A stretch of 64,000 nt of DNA from NCBI GenBank assembly GCA_022925895.1, contig JAKSYS010000001.1, forward strand, positions 496,001 through 560,000. Direction: 5' to 3'. Of this stretch, positions 33,035-44,576 are shown piece by piece; the stretch's first letter is position 1, and every line of letters begins with the position of its first letter. This DNA is from Fragilaria crotonensis (Eukaryota > Bacillariophyta > Fragilariophyceae > Fragilariales > Fragilariaceae). The translations under genes were made by a program, and so were the position numbers. The notes under the pieces were generated by a model. It saw only the letters and a list, made by a program, of their open reading frames with translations, searched no databases and was not told the DNA's origin.

Positions 33035-34312
33035 TCAAAAGACGTTAAGCGTTTCCCCTTCAACAGCATCCTCGGTTTGTATCTCCACTACGATCGGCCG
33101 TTCGTGCGTGAGACCAATAACCTCCGACGCCATCATGCGACCGAACTCCTCTTTGCTAAACTTGGAGCCCTTAACTTGCACCAAAACAAACACCACCTCC
33201 TTCTCCCCATCTCTAATTTGCTGTATCAGGCCCCGGTTAAATTTTAGGACACCGCTGGCTCGACCCTTCTGTTGCAGCCGCTTCACTAGGTCTTCCATTG
33301 ATTCTTCGTCTGGCCCACTCGTTCTGGCATTTAACGTCGTCTCGAATATAGTGCAAGTTCCTTCTCCAACTTCGCCACCATCATATCGTACATCCCGGCG
33401 TCGAAACGTAAACAGAGCATTTAATTCTGGCTGTCGCTTCGGCTCTTCCTCCATTGAAAACGTCAACCAACCACCGCTACCATCGTCGGCAATATCGAAC
33501 AAGTCCGATTCACCAAATGGATTACTTCGACTCGGCTGATGCATAGCTGTCGATCGATGAAAGTCGTCGGTCATGACCGACAAATCACAGCTGTTGCTAT
33601 TGTTGATCGTATTGATATTTGTGTTTGAGAGCGTGGGTGGGGAAGCAGTTGTAGTGGTAATAACCATATTTTGCAATTCTGGTAACATCGTATGGGCAGC
33701 ACCATGTGAAAATGAGTCAGCATCATCATCATTATCTTGTTCTTCGACTCGAAGATAAATCTCCTGCAATATTGCTTCATTGGATCTTCTTGATCTCTGG
33801 CCTGGTGAAATATATGATGATGACTCTGTGACGGGAGTTTGTGGATCCACTCTCCGTATCGAAGTGTAGTTGACGGTGTATTGGAGAGCACTGCCACGGT
33901 TTGCGCTGCTGGACGTTGAAGAATGCGTACTCCGTCGAAAGTAACCATTACTCTTTTGTTTTTCAGCAGTTTCAGTTGAAGTGGCTGAAGTTGTGGCTGC
34001 GGATGATGATCGAGTTAGCATTGTTTTCTATCTCAAGACAATTGCATGCACAACAAGTACTCCGGTACAAGATAGTTTTTGAACGTTGAACAATGACTTA
34101 CCTTTGCCAATATTTTTGTCTGCAGAACCACCGCCCAAAATGGAACGCGAAAGAGTAAAGGACCTTCTTCTCCTCATTATTGGTGGTTTTCCTGAGGACT
34201 GCGAGGGAGAATTGTCGAGAGCAGCATCTGCATCGATATTGTCCGCGTCATCATCTCCTCTCGCAGCTTGCCCTTTTCCAAGTACTCGTTGAAATCCCTT
34301 TTTCCCAGATCC
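33035..34312 (-). pseudogene. Host gene of unknown function, 3' part, split by the Copia insertion
   Basis: Exon 2 (33996-33035) and the rest of exon 1 (34312-34102) are separated by a GTAAGT...AG intron in phase 1; an alternative acceptor 12 bp downstream also keeps frame. The retrotransposon sits in exon 1, seven codons after the start codon at 39862. Removing it and one GATCC copy gives an uninterrupted frame of about 396 aa. The protein is Ser/Asn-rich with an RRRRSFTLS motif and a more conserved-looking C-terminal part (LVKRLQQKG, FNRGLIQQIRDGEKEVVFVLVQVKG). No family recognised. Transcription could still begin in the 250-bp LTR, whose inside offers an in-frame ATG at 34363. Confidence 0.75.
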
Positions 34313-34562
34313 TGTTGGAATATATTTAGGAAATTCAAGAGGGATTTTCACGATTAGAGTCATTCAGACTATGACTACTCGGGATCAAGCAAGATCGAAA
34401 ATTTACATGAATTACATGCAGAGAATGGATCTCATACTTTACTAAAACTCTTAGGAACGATTACATCGAACACTGTACATCTACAACCTATTTGACCCCT
34501 GACATATCCTCAAGGGATATAAGAAGGCTATCGTAAGTAGACCTCGGGGTGCAATTTCAACA
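34313..34562 (+). repeat. 5' LTR of the Copia element
   Basis: 250 bp, starting TGTTGGAATATA and ending TTTCAACA; by reading it is identical to the 3' LTR. It would carry the promoter and polyadenylation signals. Confidence 0.95.
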
Positions 34563-34647
34563 GTTTTAGTAAAGTATCCGGGCAAGGATAGCACCGTGAA
34601 GAGTACCGGACCGCAGAGTGTCTGAAGAAGACCCACAGGGCGATAAC

Positions 34648-36056
34648 ATGAGTAGTAAAGGGCGTTTTGCGAAGAAAGGCAAGGGCAGCAAGTCCCAGAC
34701 GAAAGGAAGTAATTCCAACGCACCAGCTGCTAGTAAGAAGCAGTATGTGACCGATTATAATTATTATCTCGGATCATCGAAGCAAGCGTCTGACTACGAA
34801 ACGACGACAGAATTTCTGATCAATCATATCAAGAAACTGTACGACTACGGAAATGACATTGGATCCGCGCTTGAGAAGCTAGAGGCCATTGATACAACGG
34901 TTTGGAAACCATCTATGCAAGTGAGCGGAAAGACCGACGAAGAGATTCGCGCGATTGAGAACAAGCAGTATGAAATAGAGTTCAAGTCGGATTACGATAC
35001 TTATCGAAAGCGCATGCAGGTTTATGAAAATAACCTTACCAAAGCGTATGCACTGCTTTGGGAGCGTTGCGCGAAAGCCATGAAGAACAAAATTGAGGCT
35101 CGCTCCGATTACGACAAGATTAAGAACAATCCGATCCTGTTGTTGAAGGCGATTAAGGAACACGCGTTGAACTACCAAGAGAACAGGTATTCAATGTCGA
35201 TTGTGTTGGATGCGTTGAGAACGCTACTGAGCACAAAGCAAAGGAGGGCGAGGGCTTGCAGGACTTCACGAAAAGATTCCGCGTGGCGCGAGACGTGCTC
35301 AAGTCACATGTCGGAGGACCGATTATATTGACTAAAATTGTAGAGGCCATGGAAGGTTATGCAGAAGCCGATGACGACAAGCGAGAGAAAATACACGAGC
35401 AAGCATTCAATCAGTTTCTTGCATTCTTGTATCTGGACAACGCCGATAAGGCTAAGTACGGATCCATCCTAACTGGTTTGAACACCCAGCAGTCGCTCGG
35501 AAACGACCAGTATCCGAAGAGTATCACGGAGTCGAACAACGTACTAAGCAATCACAAGTTTGACACCATGCCGAACAAATCCAGTGGAAAGAAGAACAAC
35601 TCCACAGACGGCAACAAGGGTAAGGACAAGAAGGATGACGACAAGGACGAAGACGAAGTCAATCTGTCGTTCGCACAACTCGAAGGGAAGTGCTACTGCT
35701 GCGGAAAAGCAGGTCACAAGTCGCCATCGTGTCGCGATAAAGGAAAACCCAAAGAGGAATGGGCGATTAATAAGGCCCAGAGCCATGCGCAGACGACAGC
35801 GTCGTCAGACGCAAGCTCGGTGACTCCGCCATCAATCAACAACACGCCGCCGCCAAGTTCGAGCTCGAGCGTAACAGGATGGGCCGGAGCACACATTGAG
35901 TTGCAGTTCCAGCAATTCGATGCGCACGAAATGCGAGACTGGATATTATTGGACAACCAATCAAGTGTCAGCGTCTTTTGTAACAAAGAGCTGGTACAAA
36001 ATATTCGGAGGTCGAACGACGGCGACATGCATTTGTCGACAAATGGAGGGTCTTAG
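34648..36056 (+). pseudogene. Copia gag and protease region, frameshifted
   Basis: The frame starts at ATG 34648 with a Lys/Ser-rich head and a helical capsid-like part (SDYETTTEFLINHIKKLYDYG). Near 35215 it must step back one base to continue as ENATEHKAKEGEGLQDF. A zinc knuckle CYCCGKAGHKSPSC (C-x2-C-x4-H-x4-C) follows, then a protease-like LLDNQSSVSVF. The stop at 36056 arises from a further missing base near 36050. Both breaks are explained by a single G lost from a G run. Confidence 0.8.
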
Positions 36057-36108
36057 TAACAACTCACAAGGCTGATCTCCTCAATGGGGAGAAGTCTGGT
36101 TCAATGAA

Positions 36109-39100
36109 ATGGCGATTACAAACATCATAAGTTATGCCGAAATGGCAGATCGCTATCGCATTACATATGACTCCGGAAAGGAGGATGCGTTTGTCGTTCA
36201 TCTCAGCGACGACAAGACTGTTCGATTCACCAGACACGGCAATAATCTCTACGTGTTTAAACCTCCGATCAAGAAGCAGGTACAACTTTTGAATACAGTT
36301 GAGGAAAACAAGACCTTTTTCACGCAGCGTCAGTTCGAAAGAGCGAAGAGAGCTCGTGATCTATATCACGCTCTGGGCACGCCTTCGATTAGTGATTTCA
36401 AGGCAATGCTGCGTATGAATACTATTATAGGCAACCCGGTCACGACCGAAGACATTGTAATGGCCGAACAAATTTTCGGAACCGACATTGGTCGGATCAA
36501 GGGCAAGACGACTCGTCGTAAGCCAGCACCTGTCGTCGATGATTACATTGAGATTCCGAAGGAATTAATTGCTACGCAACGTAATGTAACGATATGCATG
36601 GACGGTATGAAGGTCAACGGACTTTCCTTTTTAACGACTGTGTCGAGGAACATCCAATACAGGACCGCGCAATACGTCAAGCATCAAACGGCAGACATAT
36701 ATCGTGAGGTACTCGGACAAATTTTTCGTGTGTACAACGCTGGTGGATTTCAGGTCACAATCATTCGATGCGATAACGAGTTTCGTCCACTTATTGAACC
36801 GCTTGCCGATGAATTTCATGTTGCCATGAATTTTGCCAACGCTCAAGAGCATGTGCCAGAAGCAGAGCGAAACAATCGCGTTATTAAAGAACGCGTACGG
36901 GCTACTTATCATCGGTTGCCGTATCGACAGCTGACCAGGACGATGGTCAAAATGTTGGTATCAGAATCAGCTAAGAAGCTGAATTTCTTTCCGTCCAAGA
37001 ACGGAGTTTCTAAGTTCTACAGTCCGAGGATGATGTTACATCAGAGGAACCTCGACTATTCGCGACATTGCCGATACGCACTAGGGACGTACGTCCAAGC
37101 TCACGACGAGCCCAAACATTCGAGCACGAATGCGCCACGCAGTTTAGACTGCATCTATCTTCGGTACAAAGATAATCTCCAAGGTGGTCACGAATTACTT
37201 CATCTCCCCACCAATTCAATTATTACAAGGCGAAATATTACGCCCGTTCCGATCACTCCGGCCATTGTCAGTCAAGTTCACACGCTCGCACAGGCCGAGG
37301 ATATGCCCGCCGGTCTAAAGATCGAAAACCGTACAGGTCAGATCTTTTATGACAGTGCGTGGATTCCAGGAGTGGATTATGATGACGAACAGTTCGACGA
37401 CGACCTCGACGAAAACTTTGAGCATGAAGACGATCAAGACGACGACCCAAACGATCAACTACCTGAAGGTCAGTATGATTATGAAGACGGTGACGACGAT
37501 GATTTGCTCGATTATGAGGATGATGCAATGTCAGATGACAACAATGATGACGATGACGGTCAAGACCCACATGCCAACAATGCAGGAGTGGCGGCAGAAG
37601 TTATTCAAGGTAACCAAGTTGAAGCTCGTGAAGCCCCTACCGTTGTCGATGAAGAAGAAGATTTGGACAATGAAAGCGGAGACGAATCAGAAACAGAAGC
37701 CGAAGAAGCGAATCCACGCGCTGATCAAGAGGAAACAGAAAACGTGAGAGTGACGAGGTCGGGAAGGACATCGAGACCGCCAACAAAGTTGACGTTAGCA
37801 CAACATCACCTACACGCCCAAGCACACAACGTGTGTGAACAGTACAGTATCGAGACTGCACGGGTAATCGCAATAACGATGTGTCACATGGCGGATATGC
37901 GATTTAATCCGAAGTGCAAAACTGCCCACCAGTTCATTCAATCCTACAGTCTCATGAAAGGACTTAAGAAATTTGGTCACAAAGGCAGAGAGGCTGCGTA
38001 CAAGGAGATGAAGCAGTTGCATGAGCGAGTGGTATTCAAGCCCATCAAGATTGCCGAATTGACGGAACAAGAGAGGCAACGAGCAATGGAGAGTTTGATT
38101 TTTCTCGTGGAAAAGAGGGACGGTACGATCAAAGGACGAACCTGTGCCAACGGTAGTACTCAGAGAGAGTACATGGATCGAGAAGAGGCAGCCAGTCCGA
38201 CGGCGATGACGGAATCCATTATAATCACAGGAGTGATCGATGCGAAGCAATGTCGGGACATTATGACCGCTGATATTCCGAATGCGTTTGTGCAGACGGA
38301 CATCGATAAGAAAGAGATTGGCGAGCGCATCATCATGAAGATTCGAGGACCCTTAGTTGATATGTTGCTTGAGCTAAGTTATGAAACTTATGCTCCGTAC
38401 GTCGTGTACGAAGGAAGCAACAAGGTATTATACGTCGCGATGGAGAAAGCGTTATACGGCATGCTCCAATCATCCCTACTCTACTACAAGAAGTTCCGCA
38501 AGGATATTGAGTCTATTGGATTCGTTGTGAATCCATATGATCCGTGTGTCGCGAACCGAACTGTGAACGGTAAGCAACATACTGTCACCTGGCACGTCGA
38601 TGACCTAAAGTCTAGTCACGTTGACCCGAAGGTGAATGATGAGTTTTTGAATTGGCTCAAAAAGAAGTATGCCTCCGATGAAATCGGAGAGGTAAAGGCC
38701 GTGCGTGGTCATCAGCACGATTATCTGGCTATGGTGCTCGACTACTCCAGTCCGGGAGTATTGAAGTTGGACATGACGAAGTACGTAAAAACGATGGTGG
38801 AGGATTTTCCGTTAACGCTGAGTGGTACTGGAGCTTTCCCGTGGACGAACAAGTTGTTTATCGTGGATCCCAAGTCGAAGAGGTTGGACGAAGAGCGAGC
38901 GAGTATTTTTCATACTTTTGTTATGAAAGGAATGTTTTTGTGCAAACGTGCACGCCAGGACGTGCAACCTGGAATTGCTTTTCTATCGACTCGCACGTCA
39001 GAACCCACCGAGCAAGATTGGGCGAAGCTTGTCAAGCTGATGTTGTTTTTGAAAGCAACTCAGAACGACGTCACTACTATGGAGGCGGATGACTCGCAAA

Positions 39101-39567
39101 CAATTAAATGGTATGTGGACGCTTCGTTTGCAGTCCACAGGGACTATAAAAGCCATACGGGAGCGACCATGACGCTTGGGAAAGGTGTACTCAGTTCGGT
39201 GTCCACTAAGCAAAAGGTTATGTCTCGGAGTTCCACAGAGGCGGAACTCGTCGGTTTGGATGATGTAATATCCAAGATTCTTTGGTCGAAGTTGTTTATC
39301 GTAGCGCAAGGCTACAATGTGAAAACGACCATAATCTATCGAGACAATACGAGTGCGATGAAACTCGAGGAGAATGGAAAATCAAGCTCGGGGAAGCGAA
39401 CAAGGCACTTTCATATCAAGTACTTCTATATTACTGACTTGATTCGGCGCAACGAAGTTACAATCGAATACTGTCCTACTGATGCCATGATTGCCGACTA
39501 CATGACGAAGCCATTGGTCGGAGCGAAATTTATACACTTTCGCGCCAGCATAATGCGTGCAACATGA
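36109..39567 (+). CDS. Copia pol: integrase, reverse transcriptase, RNase H
   Basis: A 1,152-codon open frame. Integrase core has D in CMDGMKV, D in RCDNEF and E in PEAERNNRVIKE. A highly acidic linker (DDDD-rich, about residues 420-530) precedes the RT region with NAFVQTDID and the catalytic WHVDD box. The RNase H part shows WYVDASFAVH, SRSSTEAELVG and YRDNTSAMKL, and ends 22 bp before the 3' LTR. The true N-terminus is upstream of 36109: WFNE precedes the Met once a missing base near 36094 is allowed. Copies cDNA and integrates it; probably functional apart from the gag-side breaks. Confidence 0.92.
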   Translation: MAITNIISYAEMADRYRITYDSGKEDAFVVHLSDDKTVRFTRHGNNLYVFKPPIKKQVQLLNTVEENKTFFTQRQFERAKRARDLYHALGTPSISDFKAMLRMNTIIGNPVTTEDIVMAEQIFGTDIGRIKGKTTRRKPAPVVDDYIEIPKELIATQRNVTICMDGMKVNGLSFLTTVSRNIQYRTAQYVKHQTADIYREVLGQIFRVYNAGGFQVTIIRCDNEFRPLIEPLADEFHVAMNFANAQEHVPEAERNNRVIKERVRATYHRLPYRQLTRTMVKMLVSESAKKLNFFPSKNGVSKFYSPRMMLHQRNLDYSRHCRYALGTYVQAHDEPKHSSTNAPRSLDCIYLRYKDNLQGGHELLHLPTNSIITRRNITPVPITPAIVSQVHTLAQAEDMPAGLKIENRTGQIFYDSAWIPGVDYDDEQFDDDLDENFEHEDDQDDDPNDQLPEGQYDYEDGDDDDLLDYEDDAMSDDNNDDDDGQDPHANNAGVAAEVIQGNQVEAREAPTVVDEEEDLDNESGDESETEAEEANPRADQEETENVRVTRSGRTSRPPTKLTLAQHHLHAQAHNVCEQYSIETARVIAITMCHMADMRFNPKCKTAHQFIQSYSLMKGLKKFGHKGREAAYKEMKQLHERVVFKPIKIAELTEQERQRAMESLIFLVEKRDGTIKGRTCANGSTQREYMDREEAASPTAMTESIIITGVIDAKQCRDIMTADIPNAFVQTDIDKKEIGERIIMKIRGPLVDMLLELSYETYAPYVVYEGSNKVLYVAMEKALYGMLQSSLLYYKKFRKDIESIGFVVNPYDPCVANRTVNGKQHTVTWHVDDLKSSHVDPKVNDEFLNWLKKKYASDEIGEVKAVRGHQHDYLAMVLDYSSPGVLKLDMTKYVKTMVEDFPLTLSGTGAFPWTNKLFIVDPKSKRLDEERASIFHTFVMKGMFLCKRARQDVQPGIAFLSTRTSEPTEQDWAKLVKLMLFLKATQNDVTTMEADDSQTIKWYVDASFAVHRDYKSHTGATMTLGKGVLSSVSTKQKVMSRSSTEAELVGLDDVISKILWSKLFIVAQGYNVKTTIIYRDNTSAMKLEENGKSSSGKRTRHFHIKYFYITDLIRRNEVTIEYCPTDAMIADYMTKPLVGAKFIHFRASIMRAT

Positions 39568-39589
39568 GCATCATCGTCCAGCAGGAGTG

Positions 39590-39839
39590 TGTTGGAATAT
39601 ATTTAGGAAATTCAAGAGGGATTTTCACGATTAGAGTCATTCAGACTATGACTACTCGGGATCAAGCAAGATCGAAAATTTACATGAATTACATGCAGAG
39701 AATGGATCTCATACTTTACTAAAACTCTTAGGAACGATTACATCGAACACTGTACATCTACAACCTATTTGACCCCTGACATATCCTCAAGGGATATAAG
39801 AAGGCTATCGTAAGTAGACCTCGGGGTGCAATTTCAACA
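39590..39839 (+). repeat. 3' LTR of the Copia element
   Basis: 250 bp, reads identically to 34313-34562, and is followed directly by the GATCC target duplication. Confidence 0.95.
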
Positions 39840-39862
39840 GATCCTTGATGACCCCCCATCAT
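39840..39862 (-). pseudogene. Start codon and first codons of the split host gene
   Basis: On the minus strand ATGATGGGGGGTCATCAA then GATCC. It encodes MMGGHQ and joins in frame to GSGKKGFQRV at 34312 when the element is removed. This is the natural start of the gene at 33035-34312. Confidence 0.75.
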
Positions 39863-40770
39863 GGTCAATTCGATGCAAGTGTTCTTGTGCTCGTCAGATC
39901 GTCAGTGTCCACGCTTCTCATTCAACAAACAGCACGATGTGGCATAGCTTTTGCAATGTGCGATGAAGGTACCAAGATGTAGTACAGAGTACAAAGGAGA
40001 TCCGATGTGCGACGTGCGACCCAGTAAATTGCTGAGTTAAGCCGAAGAGCGACGCCGGGAGATGACGGAAATGCGGAATGCCTGCCAATCGGACACGAGG
40101 GCCTGACGACATTCGTTTCTATTCAGTATTTAACACTTTCAGAATGTACTCCTAGTACCGGCCTCTACCTACGACGCAGACCGAACGACCTGTACTGTAT
40201 GTATATTAACGTAGGACCAGAAACTCAGAAAAAGTCGGAATGGTACTCCCGACTCACGAGTTAGTTATCAGTACCAAAGCGCTCGTTAATTTACGGAGTT
40301 AGCGGCCCAGTCTGCCACTTCCCTTGGATACCGGGTGACTGATCGTTTCTAAATGAGACAACGTCCGATGCCCAAACATTCCCAACGGTATCGTATGGGG
40401 CATAGGTATGAAATTGGTCTGGTAGTCATACAATGCTTTCATAGGTCATAGCAGCTTCCAATATCACAACATCAATGTGATCGGTGGGATTGCAAAACTT
40501 TGCGACCTCGTCACAAATACAGAACTCCCGTACCACACCTAGTACAGTACTGCTACTGATACCGGTACAGTATACACCCGTAGTACAGTACTCTAGCTGC
40601 TGGTAGAGAGTCCATGCCACTTGAAAAGGCCCTGTAGCCCTGTACTAGTACCCTGTATGAAAAGGTAAGGTATGCAGGGAGCCTTCATCTTGGTACCTGG
40701 TACCTGGTACCTGGTACCGACTTCTTGAGTATGATACTGGTACAATACTTCACTCTTCGTTCCATGGTCT
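39863..40770. other. Promoter side of the split host gene; GTAC-rich intergenic
   Basis: No gene. Tandem GGTACCT at 40692-40719 and many AGTAC words. It should include the 5' UTR and promoter of the interrupted gene. Confidence 0.5.
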
Positions 40771-40773
40771 TAA

Positions 40774-42202
40774 GGGCCACCCTTATGAGATTTTTTAAAA
40801 CAGAAACAGAAACATTTTTGTTTTTATTGGAGATTTTTTTGCGCCTGCACCCTTGTGAGAAAAGCACATAACAGGAACAGAAACAAGGGAATCGTATGAG
40901 TCGAAACTTAGTCGAACGAGTCGAGTTCATTCGCATGCCCTCGAGCAAACGAACGACATCGTTTCTCGACGACGAAGGTGTAATGCACTCCAGTAGCTAC
41001 TGGTAACTACTAGTAAATGGCCAGCATGAATCAAGCAAGTATAGTATCATCTACTTTTTGATTGCAGACCTCCTTTTGTTTTTGACAAGGATCACAAATG
41101 TACAAATCGGTTGCTTCGTCTAGTTTGTGTCTCTTGTCCACCTTCTTCACAATACGCATGAATTCTGCATGAGAGCGAAGGGACTCTGCGCCATACTTGA
41201 CAATTTGGCTGGGTAATAAGGGCACATAGGTTGCTGAATGAGAGAATTATTTCCTGATCGTCATAATCGATTTCAACCTCGTTCGGCGATGAATCGTTCA
41301 GGAACCAGACGAAGCCGAACCAAGACCAACAATTGTACAGCTTGGTATGTCGCCCTCAAAATCTCTGCCTTGACATTCTTCGATAGGCATGGAATGCTGA
41401 AGAATAAGTTGAGTTTCGTCTTCTGTACCACTGATATGACAGCATCTATCGACCCCGGCTTCAAAGCCTCGCTCATCAACAGACTCAGACCAGAAGGTTT
41501 CAATTCGCATGATGCAGCACGTTTGCCAGAAGCCTTGCGACGAAGGTCATGGAGATAATTGTCTCTTGATTTGTTGCAAAAAAAGCACCCCAAACTCATA
41601 AACTGCAAGTTGAGCAAGGAGATCAATCGCCTTTGCTTGCATTTGTAGGGATGACTCTCACAAACGCTGCGTAATCATCTCCTCGATGCAATTATGGACA
41701 GTAGTTCCTCGTCATTCGTGTCGTCGGCTCGTGCTCGTTTTGCCAACAACTTGACACCATAAGTTCCAGCTCCAGCTGTGAAAAGGACTTGACATTGCAC
41801 TTGAAACAAAGTGATGATGGCAAGTGTACAAAAACGAAAGATACGGTGGTCCCTCATTGCATGAACTGTACTCCGAGTCTCCGAGTAGTATGACATGTGA
41901 CATGTGCAACGACGTAAAACAAGTACATGGTACTCCGATACTCCGATTACTTCGTACCAGTATCGCATCCGAGGGAACCTCGAATCCCATTGATGCAATT
42001 CGGTTTCTGTTTTTCCAAAATGGTTTCTGTTGCACGATCAGAAACCGAAGTGGTATCTGATTGGATTTGGGATATGGGGCGCATCCTAACAGAAAAGAAC
42101 TTTTTCCCGTAACTCGTTTTCTGCTCACAAGGGTGGTAATTTTGAGGAACAGAAACAGAAACGTTTCTGTTTCTGTCAAAAAAAATCTCATAAGGGTGGC
42201 CC
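40774..42202. mobile_element. 1.43-kb terminal-inverted-repeat element with TAA duplication
   Basis: Both ends start GGGCCACCCTTATGAGAT followed by a T run, ACAGAAACAGAAAC, and an inner CACCCTTGTGAG, so the arms extend about 95 bp with changes. TAA flanks both sides (40771-40773 and 42203-42205), the 3-bp target size of PIF/Harbinger-type elements. No intact transposase was found: short minus-strand frames at 41031-41225 and 41273-41626 are unrecognised. Probably non-autonomous. Confidence 0.78.
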
Positions 42203-42503
42203 TAATTACATGTCTGTTGTGCGTATACGTCATCTCATTTTTTCTCGCTCAACGAGATGCTAGCTCAATGATAACCAACACCCCACCGCACCATTGCTAC
42301 TGGTATAATACAATAAGAGTACCTTCTGAAATGCTACGGTGTTCGCGAAGAGTGAAGACGAATCATCGTGGGTGAGAGTTGAGCGTGATCAATTGAGAGT
42401 GATGTCCGAAGTTTTTGCATTTCAACATGTACCTTGACTTGTTATGCTTTAAATGCTATGCTACTCCTTCTTCCTAAATGCACGTCGGCACCAAGAATGT
42501 TCT

Positions 42504-44576
42504 CTACAATTCGTCATCGCCAAAGTCATCGTTATCGCCACCATTCGCAGCCTGCTCCGCCGTCGCCGCATAAAAATTGCGCATGATAGGGTTGGCCACT
42601 CCCTCAACTTCCTTCTGCTTCGCATCATATTGTTCTTTGTCAGCTTCTGGATGATCTTCCATCCAATCCAACGCCTCATCAATCATATCTTTCAATTCCT
42701 TTGCATCCTCCGAGGAGACTCGACCGTTTGAGCCTTCTGTGCTATCTTCAATTGTGTTCTTCAAGTTGAACAAATATGATTCCAAACCATTGCGAGAGTC
42801 AATGCGATCCTTGATCTTCTTGTCCTCCTCAGCAAACTCCTTAGCTTCCTGTACCATGCGCTCAATATCATCCTCGGTTAGTCTACCCTTCTCGGAAGTG
42901 ATTACAATCTTTTCGGCCTTTCCCGTACCCTTGTCTTCCGCAGACACTTGAAGTATACCACTGGCGTCAACTTCAAAAGTGACTTCAATTTGTGGCACAC
43001 CGCGAGGGGCCGGAGGAATGCCCTTGAGTTCAAACTTTCCAAGCATGTGGTTGTCCTTGGTCATGGAACGTTCTCCTTCAAACACCTGAATCGTAACGGT
43101 CGATTGGTTTTCCTGATGCGTGGAGAACGATTGTGACTTTTTAGTCGGTATGGTCGTTCCGCGCTTCACAATCGGTGTCATGATGCCACCCACAGTCTCA
43201 ATGCCGAGTGTAAGTGGCGTGACGTCGAACAAGATCACCTCTTTAAGCTCTTCCGCTCCGCTCAATACACCACCCTGGATGGCAGCACCGTACGCGACGG
43301 CTTCGTCCGGATTGATTGCCTTTGAGAGTTCTTTTCCGTCAAAAAAGTCAGACAGCATCTGTTGGATCTTGGGAATTCGAGTGGAACCCCCGACAAGAAC
43401 AATTCGATCAATGTCTGATTTGGAGACCTTGGCGAGTTTTAATACATCGTTGACAGGACCGAGAGTCTTTTGAAATAGATCAACATTGAGCTCCTCGAAT
43501 CGAGCTCGACTCAAGGTCTCAGAGAGATCATATCCCGGGGCAAGGGAATCAATTTCCAAACGGGCATGGGGTTGAGTTGACAATGCACGCTTCACTCGCT
43601 CTGTCTCCTTTCGGAGCTTCTGAATAGCGCGCGCATCCTTGGAGATGTCGACATTCGCAGCCTTTTGAATCTTCTTCATGAAGTAGCTCATGACACGCTG
43701 ATCAAAGTCTTCGCCACCCAAATGAGTGTCACCGCTGGTTGCCAATACTTCAAACACCCCATCATCAATATTGAGGAGAGTGACGTCAAACGTTCCGCCA
43801 CCCAGGTCAAAGACAAGAACTGTTTTGTCTTTCATATCGTGATCGAAACCGTAGGCCATGGCCGCGGCGGTAGGCTCATTGATGATTCGCTCCACGGTGA
43901 GACCCGCAATCTTGGCAGCATCCTTGGTGGCTTGGCGCTGAGCATCATTGAAGTAGGCTGGAACTGTAACCACAGCCCGCGTGACCTCGTGACCAAGGTA
44001 TGCCTCAGCTGTGTCCTTCATCTTGCTCAATATCACGGCAGAAATCTCCTCCGGCGAATAGATTGTGTCTTTTCCGTCGATCTTGACGTTGATCATTGGC
44101 TTATTGGCCTTGGAAGAAACGATTGAATACGGAACCAGCTTCTTATCAGCTTGCACGGACGCGTCGGAAAAGTCTCGTCCAATCAAGCGCTTCACGTCAA
44201 AGATGGTGTTCTCGGGGTTCAGTGTAGCCTGGTTCTTGGCCCCATCCCCCACCAGCCGCTCGGAGTTGTTGCCGAAGGAAACATACGACGGTGTGATTCG
44301 ATTTCCTTGCTCATTTGGGATGATCTCGACCCCTTTACCCGATTTAAAGACTGCAACACAGGAGTATGTCGTACCCAGATCAATTCCAATGATTGTGTCT
44401 GACTTCTCCTTGGAAGCTTGGGCTGCTGCAGTTGGTGCTAGGATAAGGAAGGTTACGGCAATTGTCAATAGCACGGTGAGGAAGGAGAAGGCAGAGAAAG
44501 TTCCTTTGGATGTAGAGGGACGCCTTTTGTCGTGCTGGTGAGCGCGTGTTTTATTTTCAATTTCAGTTGTGTTCAT
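42504..44576 (-). CDS. BiP: ER lumenal Hsp70 (BiP)
   Basis: 690 aa, intronless. A basic head and hydrophobic signal ([23 protein letters not shown]) precede the nucleotide-binding domain: [39 protein letters not shown]. The substrate-binding domain follows from ~450 ([17 protein letters not shown]-type sequence), then a helical lid, ending [13 protein letters not shown] is a known ER-retention signal in diatoms. It folds proteins entering the secretory pathway and is a usual target of the unfolded-protein response. Length is normal for the family. Confidence 0.97.
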   Translation of the reverse strand: MNTTEIENKTRAHQHDKRRPSTSKGTFSAFSFLTVLLTIAVTFLILAPTAAAQASKEKSDTIIGIDLGTTYSCVAVFKSGKGVEIIPNEQGNRITPSYVSFGNNSERLVGDGAKNQATLNPENTIFDVKRLIGRDFSDASVQADKKLVPYSIVSSKANKPMINVKIDGKDTIYSPEEISAVILSKMKDTAEAYLGHEVTRAVVTVPAYFNDAQRQATKDAAKIAGLTVERIINEPTAAAMAYGFDHDMKDKTVLVFDLGGGTFDVTLLNIDDGVFEVLATSGDTHLGGEDFDQRVMSYFMKKIQKAANVDISKDARAIQKLRKETERVKRALSTQPHARLEIDSLAPGYDLSETLSRARFEELNVDLFQKTLGPVNDVLKLAKVSKSDIDRIVLVGGSTRIPKIQQMLSDFFDGKELSKAINPDEAVAYGAAIQGGVLSGAEELKEVILFDVTPLTLGIETVGGIMTPIVKRGTTIPTKKSQSFSTHQENQSTVTIQVFEGERSMTKDNHMLGKFELKGIPPAPRGVPQIEVTFEVDASGILQVSAEDKGTGKAEKIVITSEKGRLTEDDIERMVQEAKEFAEEDKKIKDRIDSRNGLESYLFNLKNTIEDSTEGSNGRVSSEDAKELKDMIDEALDWMEDHPEADKEQYDAKQKEVEGVANPIMRNFYAATAEQAANGGDNDDFGDDEL

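Larger units (their letters stand above)
34313..39839 (+). mobile_element. Full-length Copia LTR retrotransposon (diatom CoDi-like)
   Basis: Identical 250-bp LTRs (TGTTG...CAACA) bound a 5,027-bp interior, with GATCC duplicated at 34308-34312 and 39840-39844. Gag-like, zinc-knuckle, protease-like, integrase, reverse transcriptase and RNase H regions follow in Copia order. Three apparent one-base deletions break the frame at ~35215, ~36050 and ~36094. Identical LTRs imply recent insertion. Primer-binding and polypurine sites were not clear. Confidence 0.95.

Noticed and set aside
35200-36110. Programmed -1 frameshifting in the Copia gag/pol
   Set aside because: No slippery heptamer at any of the three points, and three separate shifts would be needed; single-base loss explains all.
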